DNA from: Glycine soja
Lineage: Eukaryota; Streptophyta; Magnoliopsida; Fabales; Fabaceae
NCBI RefSeq assembly: GCF_004193775.1
Contig: NC_041010.1
Coordinates: forward strand, 45,001,562 to 45,065,561
Length of the DNA: 64,000 nucleotides
Direction of reading: 5' to 3'
Below, piece by piece: positions 1-20,945 of this stretch. The notes under the pieces are model-generated. The model did no database searches and was not told where the DNA came from. It saw only the letters and a program-made list of their open reading frames with translations. Position numbers and translations under genes: made by a program. Each line of letters begins with the position of its first letter. Positions within the stretch are counted from its first letter, which is position 1.

Positions 1-1119
1 AAGAATAAAATAAATAGGTACAGTGGTAAGCTACACCACCTTAATCTTTTTTTATACTTTTATCATATCACTTATCAAATCTAGTATTTCATTTTTCTCT
101 CTTTTTCTTATACATCTAATCTATAATGGATATGGATACTCCATTATTAACGGAGTCAAGGGATCTTTATCCTTTATATAACACTTGTCCTGATTATATT
201 TTTACAATTTATGTTTGTGAAATACCTGGTAGGAATAAAAGTCAGCCATACTGCATTTTATTTTGGGTTAAAACACACATTGCATTTGAATACTTAATGT
301 TAAATAGAATATAATGCAATGAGATGCATTGAAATAAAGCAGAATAAAATTATCATTCCGTCCTTTAATGAAAAAAAGAAGTGTTTCTATTCAATATCTC
401 CAAATGGAGGAAAGAAAAAAAAGGAGCAATATGCGTACCAAATAAAACATAATATTGTTCCTTTACATCAATCCAAACAGCCTTTTCAAGTGCTTCGCTG
501 AGTTCGCTCTTCATTTCTATCCACAAGGCCCAACTTATTAATCAAAAGGAAAATGATACACTTTCTTTCTTCACGAATTTCTCTCGGATAAGTCGAGGTG
601 ACACATTGGTCCCATTGTCTTAAAAGCTCTGCTGACTTTTCTTCACTTATGGACAATAAACAGTAGACTCCAACCAACCAATATTCAAATTCCAACCGCT
701 AAGCCAATCCAAGTTGCTACCTCCTTTTTGCTGAGTTACCAAATTCGCACCTATCCCCTTCTTGTGTTTACTTGAGAAGGATCATGAAAACACCACATGT
801 ATCCAATCATTGGAAATACCAGATCCAAATTTTCTTATATGCTAAGAAAAGAAATGTTATTATTTGCTTCAAAAGCCTATCACACTCACAATTAATGCAT
901 ACCCACTAAAAAGAATTGGTTGCACCAATGTATTTCTGAAGGTGTAAGACAGTGAACATTTTAACGGTAACAGGAAAGGTGGAAAAGACAAGACCATATG
1001 TTTTTCTTTAGCAGTAGTCTTAAAAGAAATTTGAAAACAACGATGTATGAATCTGAGCAACTATATTGAGTATGAGTTCTACAAAATAAAAGGGTAAGAA
1101 GAATAAGATCCCGGCACAG
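1..1119. other. Flank downstream of the phosphatase gene, no confident gene
   Basis: This stretch lies 3' of the minus-strand phosphatase and probably includes its 3' UTR. A 70-codon minus-strand open stretch at 486-695 has plausible amino-acid composition, but it starts at TTG and matches nothing I recognise. It could be a stray exon of a neighbouring gene outside the window. I see no RNA gene or clear repeat here. Confidence 0.5.
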
Positions 1120-9110
<7,991 letters not shown>

Positions 9111-9409
9111 TACTCTCTCCATTTTTATATATAAGATCCAATTACATAATTTATTAAGATTAAAAAAAATTATTGATATAATTGATGATAGTAAATTTGT
9201 CTTAAATTTATGATTTTTTTCAAAACTATTCCTATAATTAATATTTTTCTCTTTTATAATTGTTTCTCAATACATTCTCTCATCTTTAAATTAAGAGTAT
9301 TTTTAGTCTAAAATTAATTAATATAAATAACTAATATTATAGATGGAATTTTATAAAAAAAAATATCATTTTAAAATTAGGTCTTATAAATAGAAATAGA
9401 AGGAATAAT
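9111..9409. mobile_element. Stowaway-type MITE, copy 1
   Basis: The left end reads TACTCTCTCCATTTTTATAT and the right end is its imperfect inverted copy, ending in AAATAGAAATAGAAGGAATA. Inside is the segment TAAATTTGTCTTAAATTTAT, which is shared almost exactly with the MITE at 41533-41831, so the two are copies of one family. Ends of the form CTCCCTCCRTTCC flanked by TA are the hallmark of Stowaway (Tc1/mariner-derived) MITEs. It has no coding capacity. This copy is the more diverged of the two. Confidence 0.75.
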
Positions 9410-11902
9410 TCCTTATTTTTCATCGGTTTTTAGGTGTTCTCAACTACCTTTCATTTTATTATGCATTTATTCTTGTAAATACCCTTGTCTAGAAGCTACT
9501 CTCTTGAGTGCTAGAGTAAGTTATTCTGTCTGTAACTGCTTATTCAACTACAAGTCTGACTGCATGTCACAGGTCCTTAATTTTTGAAGTAACAAACAGT
9601 GTAGAAGATAATGAAAGTTACAAGGAGAGGAAAAGATTGTTTCTTTCACAAAGAAAAGTGGGTCACATGGGAGCTATAAGATACTTAACTTGTTAACATT
9701 TTGAAATATATACTATGCATTAGTAATAAAATATATAGTACAGCAGCACATGACAAGTGCATTAAAAATCACTCAACTCAAGGCAAACCCCACGCCAACT
9801 CCTAAACACATTATGGTATATATAACATAACATTCACCAAAGCCAAAAAGTTAAGAGAATACAGAAAAGATAACAACCCCAAAAAATTAGGTCTTACAAA
9901 GAATAAACATCATTTCAAAAAAGAACACACCATTTATTACAAAGTCCAGGGAATCAAATCCTTAACATTTTCCTTCTTTCTTTTTCTTTTAACCACAAAG
10001 TGAACCTTATAAATACTTGGTAATAAATAGTGTGTCTCCTTTTATTCATGTGACACATATTTGTTTGATGAGCCGGATGAACTTTTGGATTCTTCTCCTA
10101 GGTTCTTGAATTTGATCCCTTCTGTTTGTAGAAGAAGAAACATTGGAAAACCTAGATTCTTGGAATTTTTCTTATTCCAATTTTCAATAAAACCTTGTGT
10201 GTTTGAGGTACTGTGTGCAGTATTAATCTCCAAAATGCATACAAGCATGAAGCATACAGTGTACTGCATAATGCATTTATCTACTGATCGCCTGCATAAT
10301 ACATACTTTAAATTGCACGAGTTTTTATCTGCTGATTGTATAACATATACTGTGACTGTGTATTGCATAATGCATACTAAGTTTCATACCTAAGTTTTCG
10401 TAAAAACGATGCTAGAAAAGATTTCACGTTGAGAACTAAATTGAAAAAAAAGGCAACTATAGAAACTTTTTTTGGTTACGAGGCAACTATAGAAACTAAA
10501 AATTAGTATGTTTGTAATTGTAATATGGAGAGTAGGTACAATCATAAGCATCAAAATAATATTTTAACAAGTGTGTGTGTGTGTGTTTTTTTTTTCAAAA
10601 TAAAAGGAAGAAGATTGTGAGCAGCTGTGAGTTGTGGATGAGCTAATTGCATATGTGTAAAGCTTTATAGTCAAAATAATTATTTTGGACGGTCAACATA
10701 ATGTGGCAATCAAATCGTTGTTGTCATTAAGGTTGTCCTCTCCTCCCCAAGATAGCAGCCAGAATAAGAAATAAATTCATGAAAAAGCAAGCATGGACCG
10801 ACAAATTCTTACGTACTCTCTAGTCTATATAGCATGGATTCCAATTTTATTTTATTTTTTAAAATAAAAGTTTTTAGTATTGGACAAACTATGGAGTGTG
10901 GACCAATTATTAGAATTTTATGACCTACTAGTATATATATCATCCACGCTTTTGACTAACCACTTATTTTAACCGCGCTTCACTATAGCTGTCACTAGAT
11001 AATAACCTACTAAAACTCATAATTTTACCGACATCTCTCGTACTGATAATATTAGTTTTTTTATATATTAAAAATACAAGTATTTTTTTTACGAGAAATA
11101 ATTCTATTCAAGTTATTATAAATTATTTTTTAAAAAATATTTAATATAATTATATTTTCAATATTTAAATTTTAAATATTATTTAAACCGAAATAACTTT
11201 ACATCAATCGATGTACTTACTCAATCCTTAACACGAAGATGAAATTAAAATCACCAAACTAATTTCTTTGTCCTTACGTATATTTTTATACATTTAATTA
11301 TCAAAATATTATAATATAATTTTTAAAATAATTAGTATTAAATAATAATTTTAACATATAACAGTATGAAGAGCGTATTCTACTATTAACGCATTCTATT
11401 CATTTTGTCTCTTTTAAATATAATGTAAAAGTAGAACAACAATAAGGGTGTTTTTTCTTGCACCACGTAAAAAATTATCAGCACTCTTTTATAATTTGGA
11501 AAGTCGAATTTAAAATGTAAAATTATATTCTATATTAAACTTTCCAAAATAAAAGGGTGTGTTAATAAATTTGGGAAATTGCTTCCTGCGCCTCCATGTT
11601 ATAAAAATCGCAGGAAGTTTAGCCCATAAATAAGGATACAATTGAAAGCCACTAATTTCCAAACTAACAAGTCATGAACGGCAATTCTTTAATGCATCCC
11701 ATTTACGGATTGCTTGCTTACCAAGCTAAAATGGGGGTGCTTTAAAGAATTTCCTCATGAACTTGAGTTGGCCTGTGAAGTGTTGATGAATGGAAAGAAG
11801 AAGCATCAAGTGGGCCTGCAAGATGGGCTTACCCAGCCCAAAGGAGCCCATCATGAAGACATAAAAATATCAATTTTATATGGAAAGGTTGGTTGTGTTA
11901 TG
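9410..11902. other. Intergenic region upstream of PSAL
   Basis: This is AT-rich spacer. The interval 10042-10393 is open on both strands and contains short repeats of TGCATAATGCAT, with no homology I can name. The 17-base word AGGCAACTATAGAAACT occurs twice near 10450-10500. A short (GT)n run lies near 10571-10586. The last few hundred bases (from about 11580) are less AT-rich and probably belong to the PSAL promoter. Confidence 0.5.
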
Positions 11903-11959
11903 GATAAGGGATAAGGTTTTGATACGAAGATCAGCCAATGAGATAGGAGGGGCTTCAAC
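11903..11959 (+). promoter_or_regulatory. Tandem I-box (GATAAG) motifs and CCAAT box upstream of PSAL
   Basis: Two GATAAG motifs lie 7 bases apart (11903-11908 and 11910-11915), followed by CCAAT at 11955-11959, about 140-200 bases before the PSAL start codon. GATAAG I-boxes are known light-responsive elements of plant photosynthesis genes. I see no good TATA box between here and the ATG, which fits the TATA-less promoters described for several photosystem genes. The motifs are seen directly; their function is inferred from the gene they precede. Confidence 0.5.
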
Positions 11960-12098
11960 AGCCACAACCTTGATCTTGCATTGAGCCATGAAACTACTTA
12001 GCCACTTGGGTTCCTCACTAGAGACACTTGTCTATTAACTCTTTTTTGTTGTTGTGGTGTTTCATTTGTGAAACTAACAACAACACAAGGCCATCATC

Positions 12099-13675
12099 AT
12101 GGCAGCTGCTTCCCCAATGGCAAGCCAACTCAAGTCCACCTTCACTAGGACTCTTGTAGCTCCCAAGGGCCTCTCTGCCTCTTCACCACTTCACCTCGTG
12201 CCTTCTAGAAGGCAATTTAGCTTCACTGTTAAGGCCATCCAATCAGAGAAGGTACACCACTTCCCCCAATTTATGTTCTAATTAGTAATTACTCTCTTTT
12301 CTTGTTATTTATCTATCTAATTCTAACCAATGTCCTTTTTGAGCTAGTATGGATGACCCTTTTCTTTTCTTTTCTTTTCTTCTTGGAATATACTAGTAAT
12401 GTTAATGTAGATTAGGGCAATATATTCATCTTTCACAATTTAATTTTCATTGTGAATATGTTATCATGTATGCGATTAACATTTACATAAATCCGAGTCC
12501 TTTGCTAACACTACAATTCTATAATGGTATTGGAATCTAGGATAGAGTAGTATCAAAGAACATCTTTTGGAAAAGTTTAATCTCATTGTTTAGGATAAAT
12601 ATTTTTAAAATAAGAGTTTAATTTTCAGAAACAAATAGTTATTCAATATCAATATTTTTGCATTATTTGATTAATTAAAAATCATTGAAGATATAATTTT
12701 AAATTAAGTTATTATAAAAGTTAATAATCTTATCTTAATATGCCAACTTGTAATTGAATATAGTTTAACGAGAAGTGAAAAAATGGGTTAGTTGGCTCAA
12801 AAAAGGTTGTGGACTATAGTGAGGCAAACCAAGGAAGTCCAGATTCAATTCAAACATCTAGGTTAAGTAAGGTCTAGTGAAAGTTTTTTTTTGTTGTTGG
12901 AGATTTGGTGTTTTTGTGGGCTAAGATTGGATCAAAATTGAGTTAAAATAATCCTGTTTAATTCGAATTAAACATTTAAAGTCCAAGTCTTACATTTCAG
13001 GTGACCAAACTAACCCAACCTTTTTTCTATTTTGCTGCCCCTAATATTTAAATTAAATTTTATATAGTACATAAAATCTTTGTTTGGTTTAATTAAATAA
13101 ATCCCAACATGAATATATTCAATAAGAAGTCATTAATGTTTTTCTTGGTTTTGGTTATTGCAAAATTTAAAATTTACTGGCAGCCAACCTATCAAGTGAT
13201 TCAGCCAATCAACGGTGACCCATTCATTGGAAGCCTGGAAACCCCAGTTACATCCAGCCCTTTGATCGCATGGTACTTGTCCAACCTGCCCGCATACAGA
13301 ACCGCAGTGAGCCCACTACTAAGAGGGATCGAGGTGGGCCTGGCCCACGGATACCTTCTGGTGGGCCCATTCGTGAAGGCCGGGCCTCTTAGGAACACCG
13401 AGATCGCCGGGCAAGCGGGCTCTCTGGCCGCCGGTGGGCTTGTGGTGATCCTCAGCCTTTGCCTCACAATCTATGGGATTTCATCCTTCAACGAAGGAGC
13501 CCCATCCACTGCTCCGTCGCTGACCTTGACGGGCCGCAAGAAGGAGCCCGATCAGCTCCAAACTGCTGATGGGTGGGCCAAGTTCACCGGAGGCTTCTTC
13601 TTCGGAGGCATTTCGGGTGTTATTTGGGCCTACTTCCTCCTCTACGTCTTGGACCTTCCATACTACATCAAATGA
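12099..13675 (+). CDS. PSAL: Photosystem I reaction centre subunit XI, chloroplast precursor (PsaL)
   Basis: Two exons (12099-12251 and 13184-13675) joined by a 932-base GT-AG phase-0 intron encode 214 residues. Exon 1 gives a chloroplast transit peptide rich in Ser, Thr, Ala and Arg, ending near [10 protein letters not shown]. Exon 2 gives the mature core, including [40 protein letters not shown], and the C-terminal [10 protein letters not shown]...[10 protein letters not shown]. These match PsaL closely, and plant precursors are usually 215-220 residues. PsaL is a thylakoid membrane subunit with three membrane spans. In plants it forms the docking site for LHCII together with PsaH and PsaO. 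The start sits in a good plant context (ATCATGGCAGC) after a CAACAACAC leader. The intron has a (CTTTT)n run near 12361-12385. Exon 2 is clearly more GC-rich than its surroundings. An ORF finder would extend exon 2 back to 13109, but the CAG acceptor at 13181-13183 fits the protein family. Confidence 0.97.
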
Positions 13676-14868
13676 TGAATGTGCTTACTAGCTTTCTTTA
13701 CTTTTTCTTATTCATTCTCCATGAATGGACAATTTGTGCAATAGAGATGGATGTAAATGATGTATTGTATGACTCTCAACATGTTATAATGTTCATTCCT
13801 CTCTCCTATTCTCGCCTTCTTTTAATTGAATTTCTCAATCACATCTTCATTAGCATGCATGGATTTCCCCAATGGTTCAAGGGTCTCCCACGATGTTCAA
13901 ATCCCAATTCTTGATATCATGCTTAGAAAATATAGCTAGGACTATCTATACACAAAATAAAAAGTAAAAGTAGGACTATCTATATCACGTTGAGTTGATT
14001 ACTCAGTGCATGAATCAACGGGTTAATGATTATTTTAACTTAACTAATTATTTTGAATTTGATTCTTAAGTATGTAGTTATGTTAAATATGATCTATAAT
14101 GATTCTATCAAGTTCAAACAATATTGCTTTCATTGAAAAATATTTATATTGTACTAAAAATATCAGTTGAGTTGGATTCATAGCAACTTCGAAATTCTAA
14201 TTAAGATGTATATGCACTATATCTTTCTATATCTCCTTATTACTGATCAGTGTTTGAATTAGCTTATTTGAGTTGAGATTTTTTTTTTTTCACTTTACAA
14301 GTTTGTCAAAAAAGTTACAGAAAATACTTTTCAAAGATGAACTCAATTTCGTTTTTAATAAGGTAGAGCAAATAAGAATGAACTTACATTAGTTCATGGG
14401 CTAGCTGTTACAGTTTAATGGTTGATATGTTGAGAATAACATTATTTATTCTTTGGGATTGAAAAAAGTTTGTTTTACATCACTTACTTTTACACTCTTT
14501 CTTTCTCTCAATTTGTGTCAAATAATTTAATATTTCATAAAAAAAATGTAAAAACAAAAGTGTATAACGACATTTTTTTGGGTACATAAAAGTAGTATAA
14601 CACCATGATGTGAAATTGTTTTGATCCTACCTTAATCTCTGCGTGTTGGTTAGTTGGAAAGAGACCGACAGAAAGCATATAAACTAGGATTGTTTATAAA
14701 CTGATAGAGATATTTATCTTGGTTTAATTATACATTTACATAGAAACTGAAACATAACTAACAACATTGTAAAATTGAACTCACCATAATATATATTTAT
14801 ATCTGCTGAACAACATATCAAATCACATTTCTAGTTTGATCAAATCTGTATAAGAATAAATGGTGGAA
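13676..14868. other. Intergenic spacer between PSAL and the CRIB gene
   Basis: This stretch contains the PSAL 3' UTR and the 3' flank of the converging minus-strand CRIB gene. I see no further coding stretch, repeat family or RNA gene. Confidence 0.6.
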
Positions 14869-16704
14869 TTAATTAGGAGAATCATCATGTTTTGCGTCCA
14901 AATTAGGAAGGTCTTGGTGGTGCTGTAAAGATTGAGAGGAAGATAGAGAGAGGAGCTCATGAGGAATGAGAGCATCCCATCCCTTCATGATGGGGTCAGC
15001 AGCAGAAGTTGCAATGCCATCCCAACCAATGTGTGTCACATGCTGCACATCTGTTGGGCACCCTATTTCCATGTCTATTTCCACTTCTTCAAACTCATCT
15101 TTTTCCACTGCAATGTACATGTAACACAAATAAATTATGATTTTAATTAAGAGTAAGGGTGTGTTTATAAATTTTTTTTTGAATCCAATGTGAATGTACA
15201 TTCAACCAATGAAATGGGAGACTTCATTCTACGCTTTGTGGTTACTGCTTAGGAAAGTGTCAACATTGGTTTTCCACTGACACAACAATCCAAACACATA
15301 CTAATATAATTTTTTTAAAATAACTGTTTTAAAAGTCATACATATAATTATTTCTAACTGATTGATTTTTTTTACAGTAATACTATATAAAAATTAAATT
15401 TTTTAATTGATTAAAATATATGTAAAGGTTTTTTATATTATCATATTCAATCATAAATTATCATATTAACTTTTGTAGTAATTATTTTAAAAATCATTCT
15501 TAACGTGATTTCTAAAGATTTTCTAATGTATAAAAATTAATCTCATAAATCCACAGATAAATCAGGGGATTGTAAAATGAAACCATGTTAAATTTCTCAC
15601 CAAACAATTGAGAAATATTCTTGAAACCCTTGACCAGCCTATTGAAGCCGTTGGATAGGTTAGGCTTCGGAACAACATCTAGCAGCCTCAACGAGTTCTT
15701 CATGCTTTCTCCGGACAAAATCTCTGAATCCTCGACGCTTTTAGACCTCTCTACATTTGTTTCATATCATATAATTATAGAAACGAGATCAGATGGAAAT
15801 CAAGCAATTCAAATATATCATAATTAAGGCCACGTGACACATGAAAAAACAAGTCACGATCAATCACTTTATTTTAATAATGTTTTATATAAAATACAAA
15901 CTTAACAAAATAAATCTTTTATCTTAACCCTCCGATTTATCATAACAAAATAATTTTAACTAATTTAAAATTCGACCGACACATAAATAAAATTTGATTA
16001 ATAATTATTTTAATCAAGAATTAAACTTGGTAGTACTCAAACTTAACAAATTTTTAAACATGAATTTCATGTGATGTACTGTATGATTACGTATACTACT
16101 TTTTAAATATAATAAACATTTATAGGTATGTAATTTATAAATCTATTTATTTTGTAATTAAAAATATATAATTTGTCAACTAGTTTTTTAAATTATATAA
16201 CTTTTTAAAACTAGCTTGATACACTAAAAAACAGTGAATCCAATATGACGACTGGAGTGATAAAATTCATCTTATATGTTTTAGTTTTATACACACACAT
16301 ATAGGTATCTTGATAGTTCATGCACAATTGTATAGGTAACATAGGTATATACCTTGTTAATTCCTGTATAATTGTATAGTTAACATTTTTTTTCTTTTTT
16401 ACCTTTCTCATGTTTTTATCAAACTTGCACGTCTCATATAAATGGGAAAGAGAACACGCATTAATTTGTAAGTGTATTGCTTTTATTTTATCCAAAAAAT
16501 AAAGTTGTACAAGAATGATGAAATAAATAGAAAAAGGAAAGAAAAACAGTCAAATTAATTGAGAGAGAGACTTATTGTAGGAGGTGGTGCATTGGTGTCT
16601 GGTTTTGATCTTCTTGGATATGGAACACCAACAGCAACACTGGCCTCAGAGATGCAACCAGCAGAGAAAGGAAGAATGACAAGCCTTTCCATTCTCTGTC
16701 TCAT
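14869..16704 (-). CDS. ROP-interactive CRIB motif-containing protein (RIC family)
   Basis: Three exons (16704-16572, 15750-15601, 15107-14869) join in phase into a 173-residue protein. The start is the ATG of MRQRMERLVILPFSAGC; RIC10/RIC11-type proteins begin with a very similar MERL-VLPFS-GC block. The CRIB motif is in exon 3 at about residues 109-125: IGCPTDVQHVTHIGWDG, matching the ISxPxxxxHxxHxGxD pattern. It is preceded by an acidic stretch (EKDEFEEVEIDME) and followed by a GWDALIPHELLSLS segment. Exon 2 carries SGESMKNSLRLLDVVPKPN and a basic FNRLVKGFKNISQLF segment. RIC proteins bind the active GTP form of ROP GTPases and relay their signals to cytoskeleton and membrane traffic. The first donor (ATAA then GTCTCT) is weak but is the only one that restores the frame. 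An in-frame TTG start further upstream is not credible. Confidence 0.9.
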
Positions 16705-17291
16705 TCTTAATTTCTTAGGGGATAATATCAATATATTGGAATTGGAGCTTGAGCTAGCAATCAAGAATATGCAACCTTTGTATCTAGATTTGACAAGTAC
16801 AATATAGCTAGAGCCTAGGCCTAGCCACCTTAGTTGTTGTTATAATATAATAATGAGGCACACCACAATGACACTCTCTATGCCTTTCCCTTAAATTCAA
16901 TTTGTTGTGGAGCATGTTATTATTACGTATATTGAAAGTCAACCTACATCATATTAATAAATTCGTTTGGTGAGTGAAAGGGACGTACACACACATACGC
17001 AAGATAGTGATATGTATATATGTTTAGAATTGTTTAACATAATATGTTGTAATGCAATGTATAGTACTATATCAAATCGATGGATCCATCCACTTTATGT
17101 GTCTCTAACGAACATCACCTTGAAAAAGTTGGTTGAGTAGTGAGTGACTAAAGCGAAATCAACTCTATGAACCAAAGATTGTATCACATCATAATTTTCT
17201 CCTTCAAGTGCTCCCCCATAGTTTCCTTTCTTTCACTTACCTCTCTTCTACAATAAGTCATCAACGATATCTTTTGTTATAGTTGTTTATA

Positions 17292-17366
<75 letters not shown>

Positions 17367-17640
17367 TATATTCTTTTTTTTCTTATAAAATAAAATGCCT
17401 TATGCCCTTATCCAAGTTCTTTTTTGTTTACTTGTTTTGGACTCGAACTGGGAGTAGTGCATCCCAAGCGAACCTCCCAATGAATCTCCAACTCCTGGCG
17501 ATGGAGACAAAATTTGATATTTATTGAATACAAAGATGAAAGGCATAATTGATTCTAAGAATTGAAAGTCGATTTGATGAAGGCAGGTTGAGTTGTCTGT
17601 CTTCCGGTTCATTTCATACTAAATTTGATCTGAGTTGATT
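16705..17640. repeat. CRIB-gene promoter side and (TA)n microsatellite
   Basis: The first few hundred bases are the likely 5' leader and promoter of the CRIB gene. A pure (TA)n tract of about 70 bases runs from about 17291 to 17362. The rest is non-coding as far as I can tell; a minus-strand open stretch at 17400-17612 has no recognisable similarity. Confidence 0.7.
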
Positions 17641-18215
17641 AGCGGAATCTTAACAAGTTAATAAAGCTTTAATCAACTCTTACTTAGGGATGAAATTATG
17701 TGATAATTACCTAACCTACACTAACCTGCACATCTTTTCTATGTTGTTTTGCTTGAATACATATTTCACATTTATGTTTTCACATTTATGTTTTAAATCA
17801 ATAGAAACTTTAGGAATAAGATTAAGAGCCATCATTCTTTTGATACAATTCAAATTCACATGTCTAAGCCTAGCATGCCACGTATCAAAACATTCGACAT
17901 TTACAACAAAAGAAGAAATGCTAGATATTTTATTAATAGAAAGAGGCATAAGACTTAACTTAAATCAACCATCACAAATGTAACATTTATCAATAAAAAC
18001 ATCATGTCTAATAATAACAATTCTATTGGATTAAAAAAACAACCTTATATTCTTACTGAACTAACAAAGAAATATTTATTAAATTTTTCCTAATATAAAA
18101 AATGTGATAGACTCCATCTAAAACAAGAAAATTCACTTAAGATAGCTCTAGCTTCACTTGACCTTTTTCTAACAAATGTGCCATACTCCCAAAACATATT
18201 TTAAATAATAGTAGA
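17640..18215 (-). mobile_element. Decayed Ty1/copia retrotransposon fragment (GAG-pre-integrase region)
   Basis: Read on the minus strand, this segment contains the copia GAG-pre-integrase signature in broken form: FDTWHARLRHVNLNCIKRM followed by LIPKVSIDLKHKCE. Upstream are traces of the protease-to-integrase linker (HIFYIRKNLINISLL, then EYKVVF), scattered over frames with stops. The conserved WH-RL-HVN core identifies the family. There is no LTR, reverse transcriptase or integrase core, so this is a short, inactive relic. The limits are approximate. Confidence 0.7.
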
Positions 18216-20945
18216 ATTTTGTAAAGAGATAGATAAAATATGAGTTATGTTCATTTTATTGCTTTGTGTTGTATTTTTACATGTTTTTTTATAGCAAGGA
18301 GCTAGATATGTACGTATATAGAAGCAATCAATAAAATACTTGCAGCAATAACATTAAAAATAAAAAATAAAAATTGAACAACAAACTTCCTTTTTATCTT
18401 TAAAAAAATAATTGATAAAGAAATTATATTTTAATTTTAAATTTTAAATTATAAAAAAAATATTTTCTCGACAGTTACTACAAAGTAAGTTTTTAAACAA
18501 ACATTAAAAAAGGTCACATATATAAGCCTTCAGAAATGGTCTAAGTCAAATAAATAGATAAAACTTAGACCTTAGATTTGAGAAATGAGTGAACTATTTA
18601 AGACAAAGTCTAACTTCACTTGTCTCATTTGTTTTACCCTTACTCTTATTCTTATTTTTAGTGAAAACTACGAAGTGCAATTTTCTGCAATCAAAATTTG
18701 ACACAGAGACCGCAATTATTGATTTGGGGCAACATGAATCACTGAATGTAGAACTTACATTGCACCACATTAAAGCATAAAAAAACATTGCACCACATTA
18801 ATGAATCTAAAACTAAAGGTCTAACAAATTCACATTCATGATAGTATTGTATATACTTGTTGTTCACAAAGACCAAACTGTCCCTGTAATGTAATTTAAG
18901 CACTCGATCAAAACAATGGTTATCTTATCTCAATCTCAACCAATAATATCCTTCAGAAAAAAAAAACAACTCAACCAATAATATTGTTCATTTAGTCTAT
19001 GATTGGTGCAAAACGGTAAAGAACAAATAACTCGTCCATATAACTGAAAATTTAACTTACCCTATAGGAGACAAAAAAGCATCAAGTGGTTCTTAAGCTT
19101 TGTCTCACCTATAACGACCACAACAACTTAAACAATAATACACGATCAAGTTATTTTCTACATTGCCTTTTTCCCGTAAGTTGTAATGTTGATTAATAGA
19201 GAAGTTAAAACATGCACAACCACACATTGATCAATTATTTCTTTGCCATCCAAAACATGAGGGGAAAAAATATTAGCATTGCTTCTTCTGTTTGAAATTA
19301 TTAATCGCAATACTAAACACTACACTTTCCATTTGCTTCAATTCAATGTCCCGAATTTAACTACTTTTTTTTCCTGCCAGTTCTGCCTGAAATTGCCATT
19401 TTTGTGGAATGAAACAACATTCTTCAAGATTTTCTCTTGTTAAGAACTAGATTGTGCATATTAGTAATACATGAGAAATTGTTAGGCCACTGAGCATTAG
19501 AAAAATTCCAATTTGAAGTATTATCAATAAAAAAAAAAACTGCATGGTGCTTAGCATGATTATAGCAATCATGAGAATAGTGCAAGGAATAATTAAAGAT
19601 TGTATTGGCTTAAGATAGAAGCTACAAAACCAGAATGTAGATAACTAAGAAATTGAGCCAGAGCTTCCTTGATGTGCACGACCTTGAGTATCAAGATTCA
19701 AAGTTAGGTGAGTCCTCTGTCAGAATATATATATATATATATAACATAGGACAGGATAGGGAAGTCTAAAAGGCTTTACCTTTCAATGAAGTTGGCAATG
19801 AAGGTTGCTTAACATGCAGGATTGAACGACGCAGACATAAAGGTCTTAGATTCGGTCCCTGCTCATGGACTTCCATTAGTAGGTCATTTATAACCATAAG
19901 TATCACTGCTAGCTCTTGCTTAGATTTGTACCATGCACCCTCCCCTCGATGCTAGACTTTGTTCGCCCAAAGAAACTTCTAATTAAATCCCATTCAACCA
20001 AAACTCACAAGAGCATCATATTCATCTGAAGTACTAGTACATCAAGGGTTTATGGCATATAAAGCCAAGTAATTGAGGTCTATGGAAGTTCCATAACTTT
20101 TTCGCTCACACTTGCATTTGCATTTATTTTTTCATGTTTAATTAACTATTTTTTAAGCTATTTGGTACTGGGAATTAAATACTTCTTTTTTAACTTGCAA
20201 TACAAATTTTGCTCTGTTTCCTAAAACGTTTTCCACTATTCCATTTTTATTATTTTTCAATTTTTCTTATTTATTTTAATTAATTTTAATTTTAGGTAGA
20301 CTAAACAAGATGGCTTGCTTTTAGTTCACCAACACTAAACAAGGAATTAGGAACTCTAACATAATATTTTTATCGATAAATATTAATTGTTAATGTATTA
20401 GTTTTTATTAGCAAGAGATCAAATTTATGACTTTTTTCTTCTTCTTAACCATCAACCAACCTTATATCTCCCTGGACCATTTTGAGTACTAAATCCAAAA
20501 AACATTTTTTTATCACAATAAAAATGCTGTGTATAAAGCATTACCCATTCCATATTTTGAGCAAAACTTAGTTGATTGAGTATTCTCAGAATACAACTTT
20601 AATCTGATCTGATACTGTAATTCATCAATGCCTTGTATTGGCATATAGAAGATGATACATCATAGATGATATTATGATTGAAATGATTGGTCAGGCTATC
20701 TGATAACAAAATCATTATACAAATTGGATCTTATGATAAAAAAAAATGTAGAAAATATGAACCGTGGATTTAATGTATCCCGGAACCAACCAGTTAGAAG
20801 ATTCCCTGCTATCTTTTTTACTCCCCTGCACCAAGTCTCACATGGACTGATAAGTTGAGATGTGCATACCACACTACGTTCTGATGAGTGGTTTCAGAGC
20901 ATGAAGACTATATTGTAGACTTAGTAATCTCATGTTTTACCTTTG
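18216..20945. other. Intergenic region, no gene seen
   Basis: AT-rich spacer with a short (TA)n run near 19724-19743. A 63-codon plus-strand ORF at 18589-18780 begins with a hydrophobic stretch but has no family resemblance, and an open frame exists on the opposite strand too. The last 250 bases are probably the 3' UTR of the PPR gene. Confidence 0.55.

Noticed and set aside
486..695. 70-codon minus-strand stretch near the left edge
   Set aside because: The composition is plausible but it starts at TTG and has no recognisable family. It cannot be joined to the phosphatase exons.
10042..10393. ORFs of 108 and 110 codons on opposite strands
   Set aside because: Both strands are open over the same interval, one starts at TTG, and the text contains simple TGCATAATGCAT repeats. 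I recognise no domain and see no splice signals supporting either.
11714..11914. 66-codon plus-strand ORF upstream of PSAL
   Set aside because: It overlaps the likely promoter, contains the I-box motifs and resembles no protein.
13201..13467. 88-codon minus-strand ORF across PSAL exon 2
   Set aside because: It is a shadow of the GC-rich PSAL coding sequence in an antisense frame.
17291..17362. Long (TA)n tract as a possible regulatory or cruciform element
   Set aside because: It is a plain microsatellite like those at 30239 and 61756, and nothing suggests a specific function.
19801..19870. Possible tRNA-like text (GATTCGGTCCCTGCTC)
   Set aside because: It resembles a T-arm, but no matching acceptor stem, D-arm or anticodon arm could be found around it.
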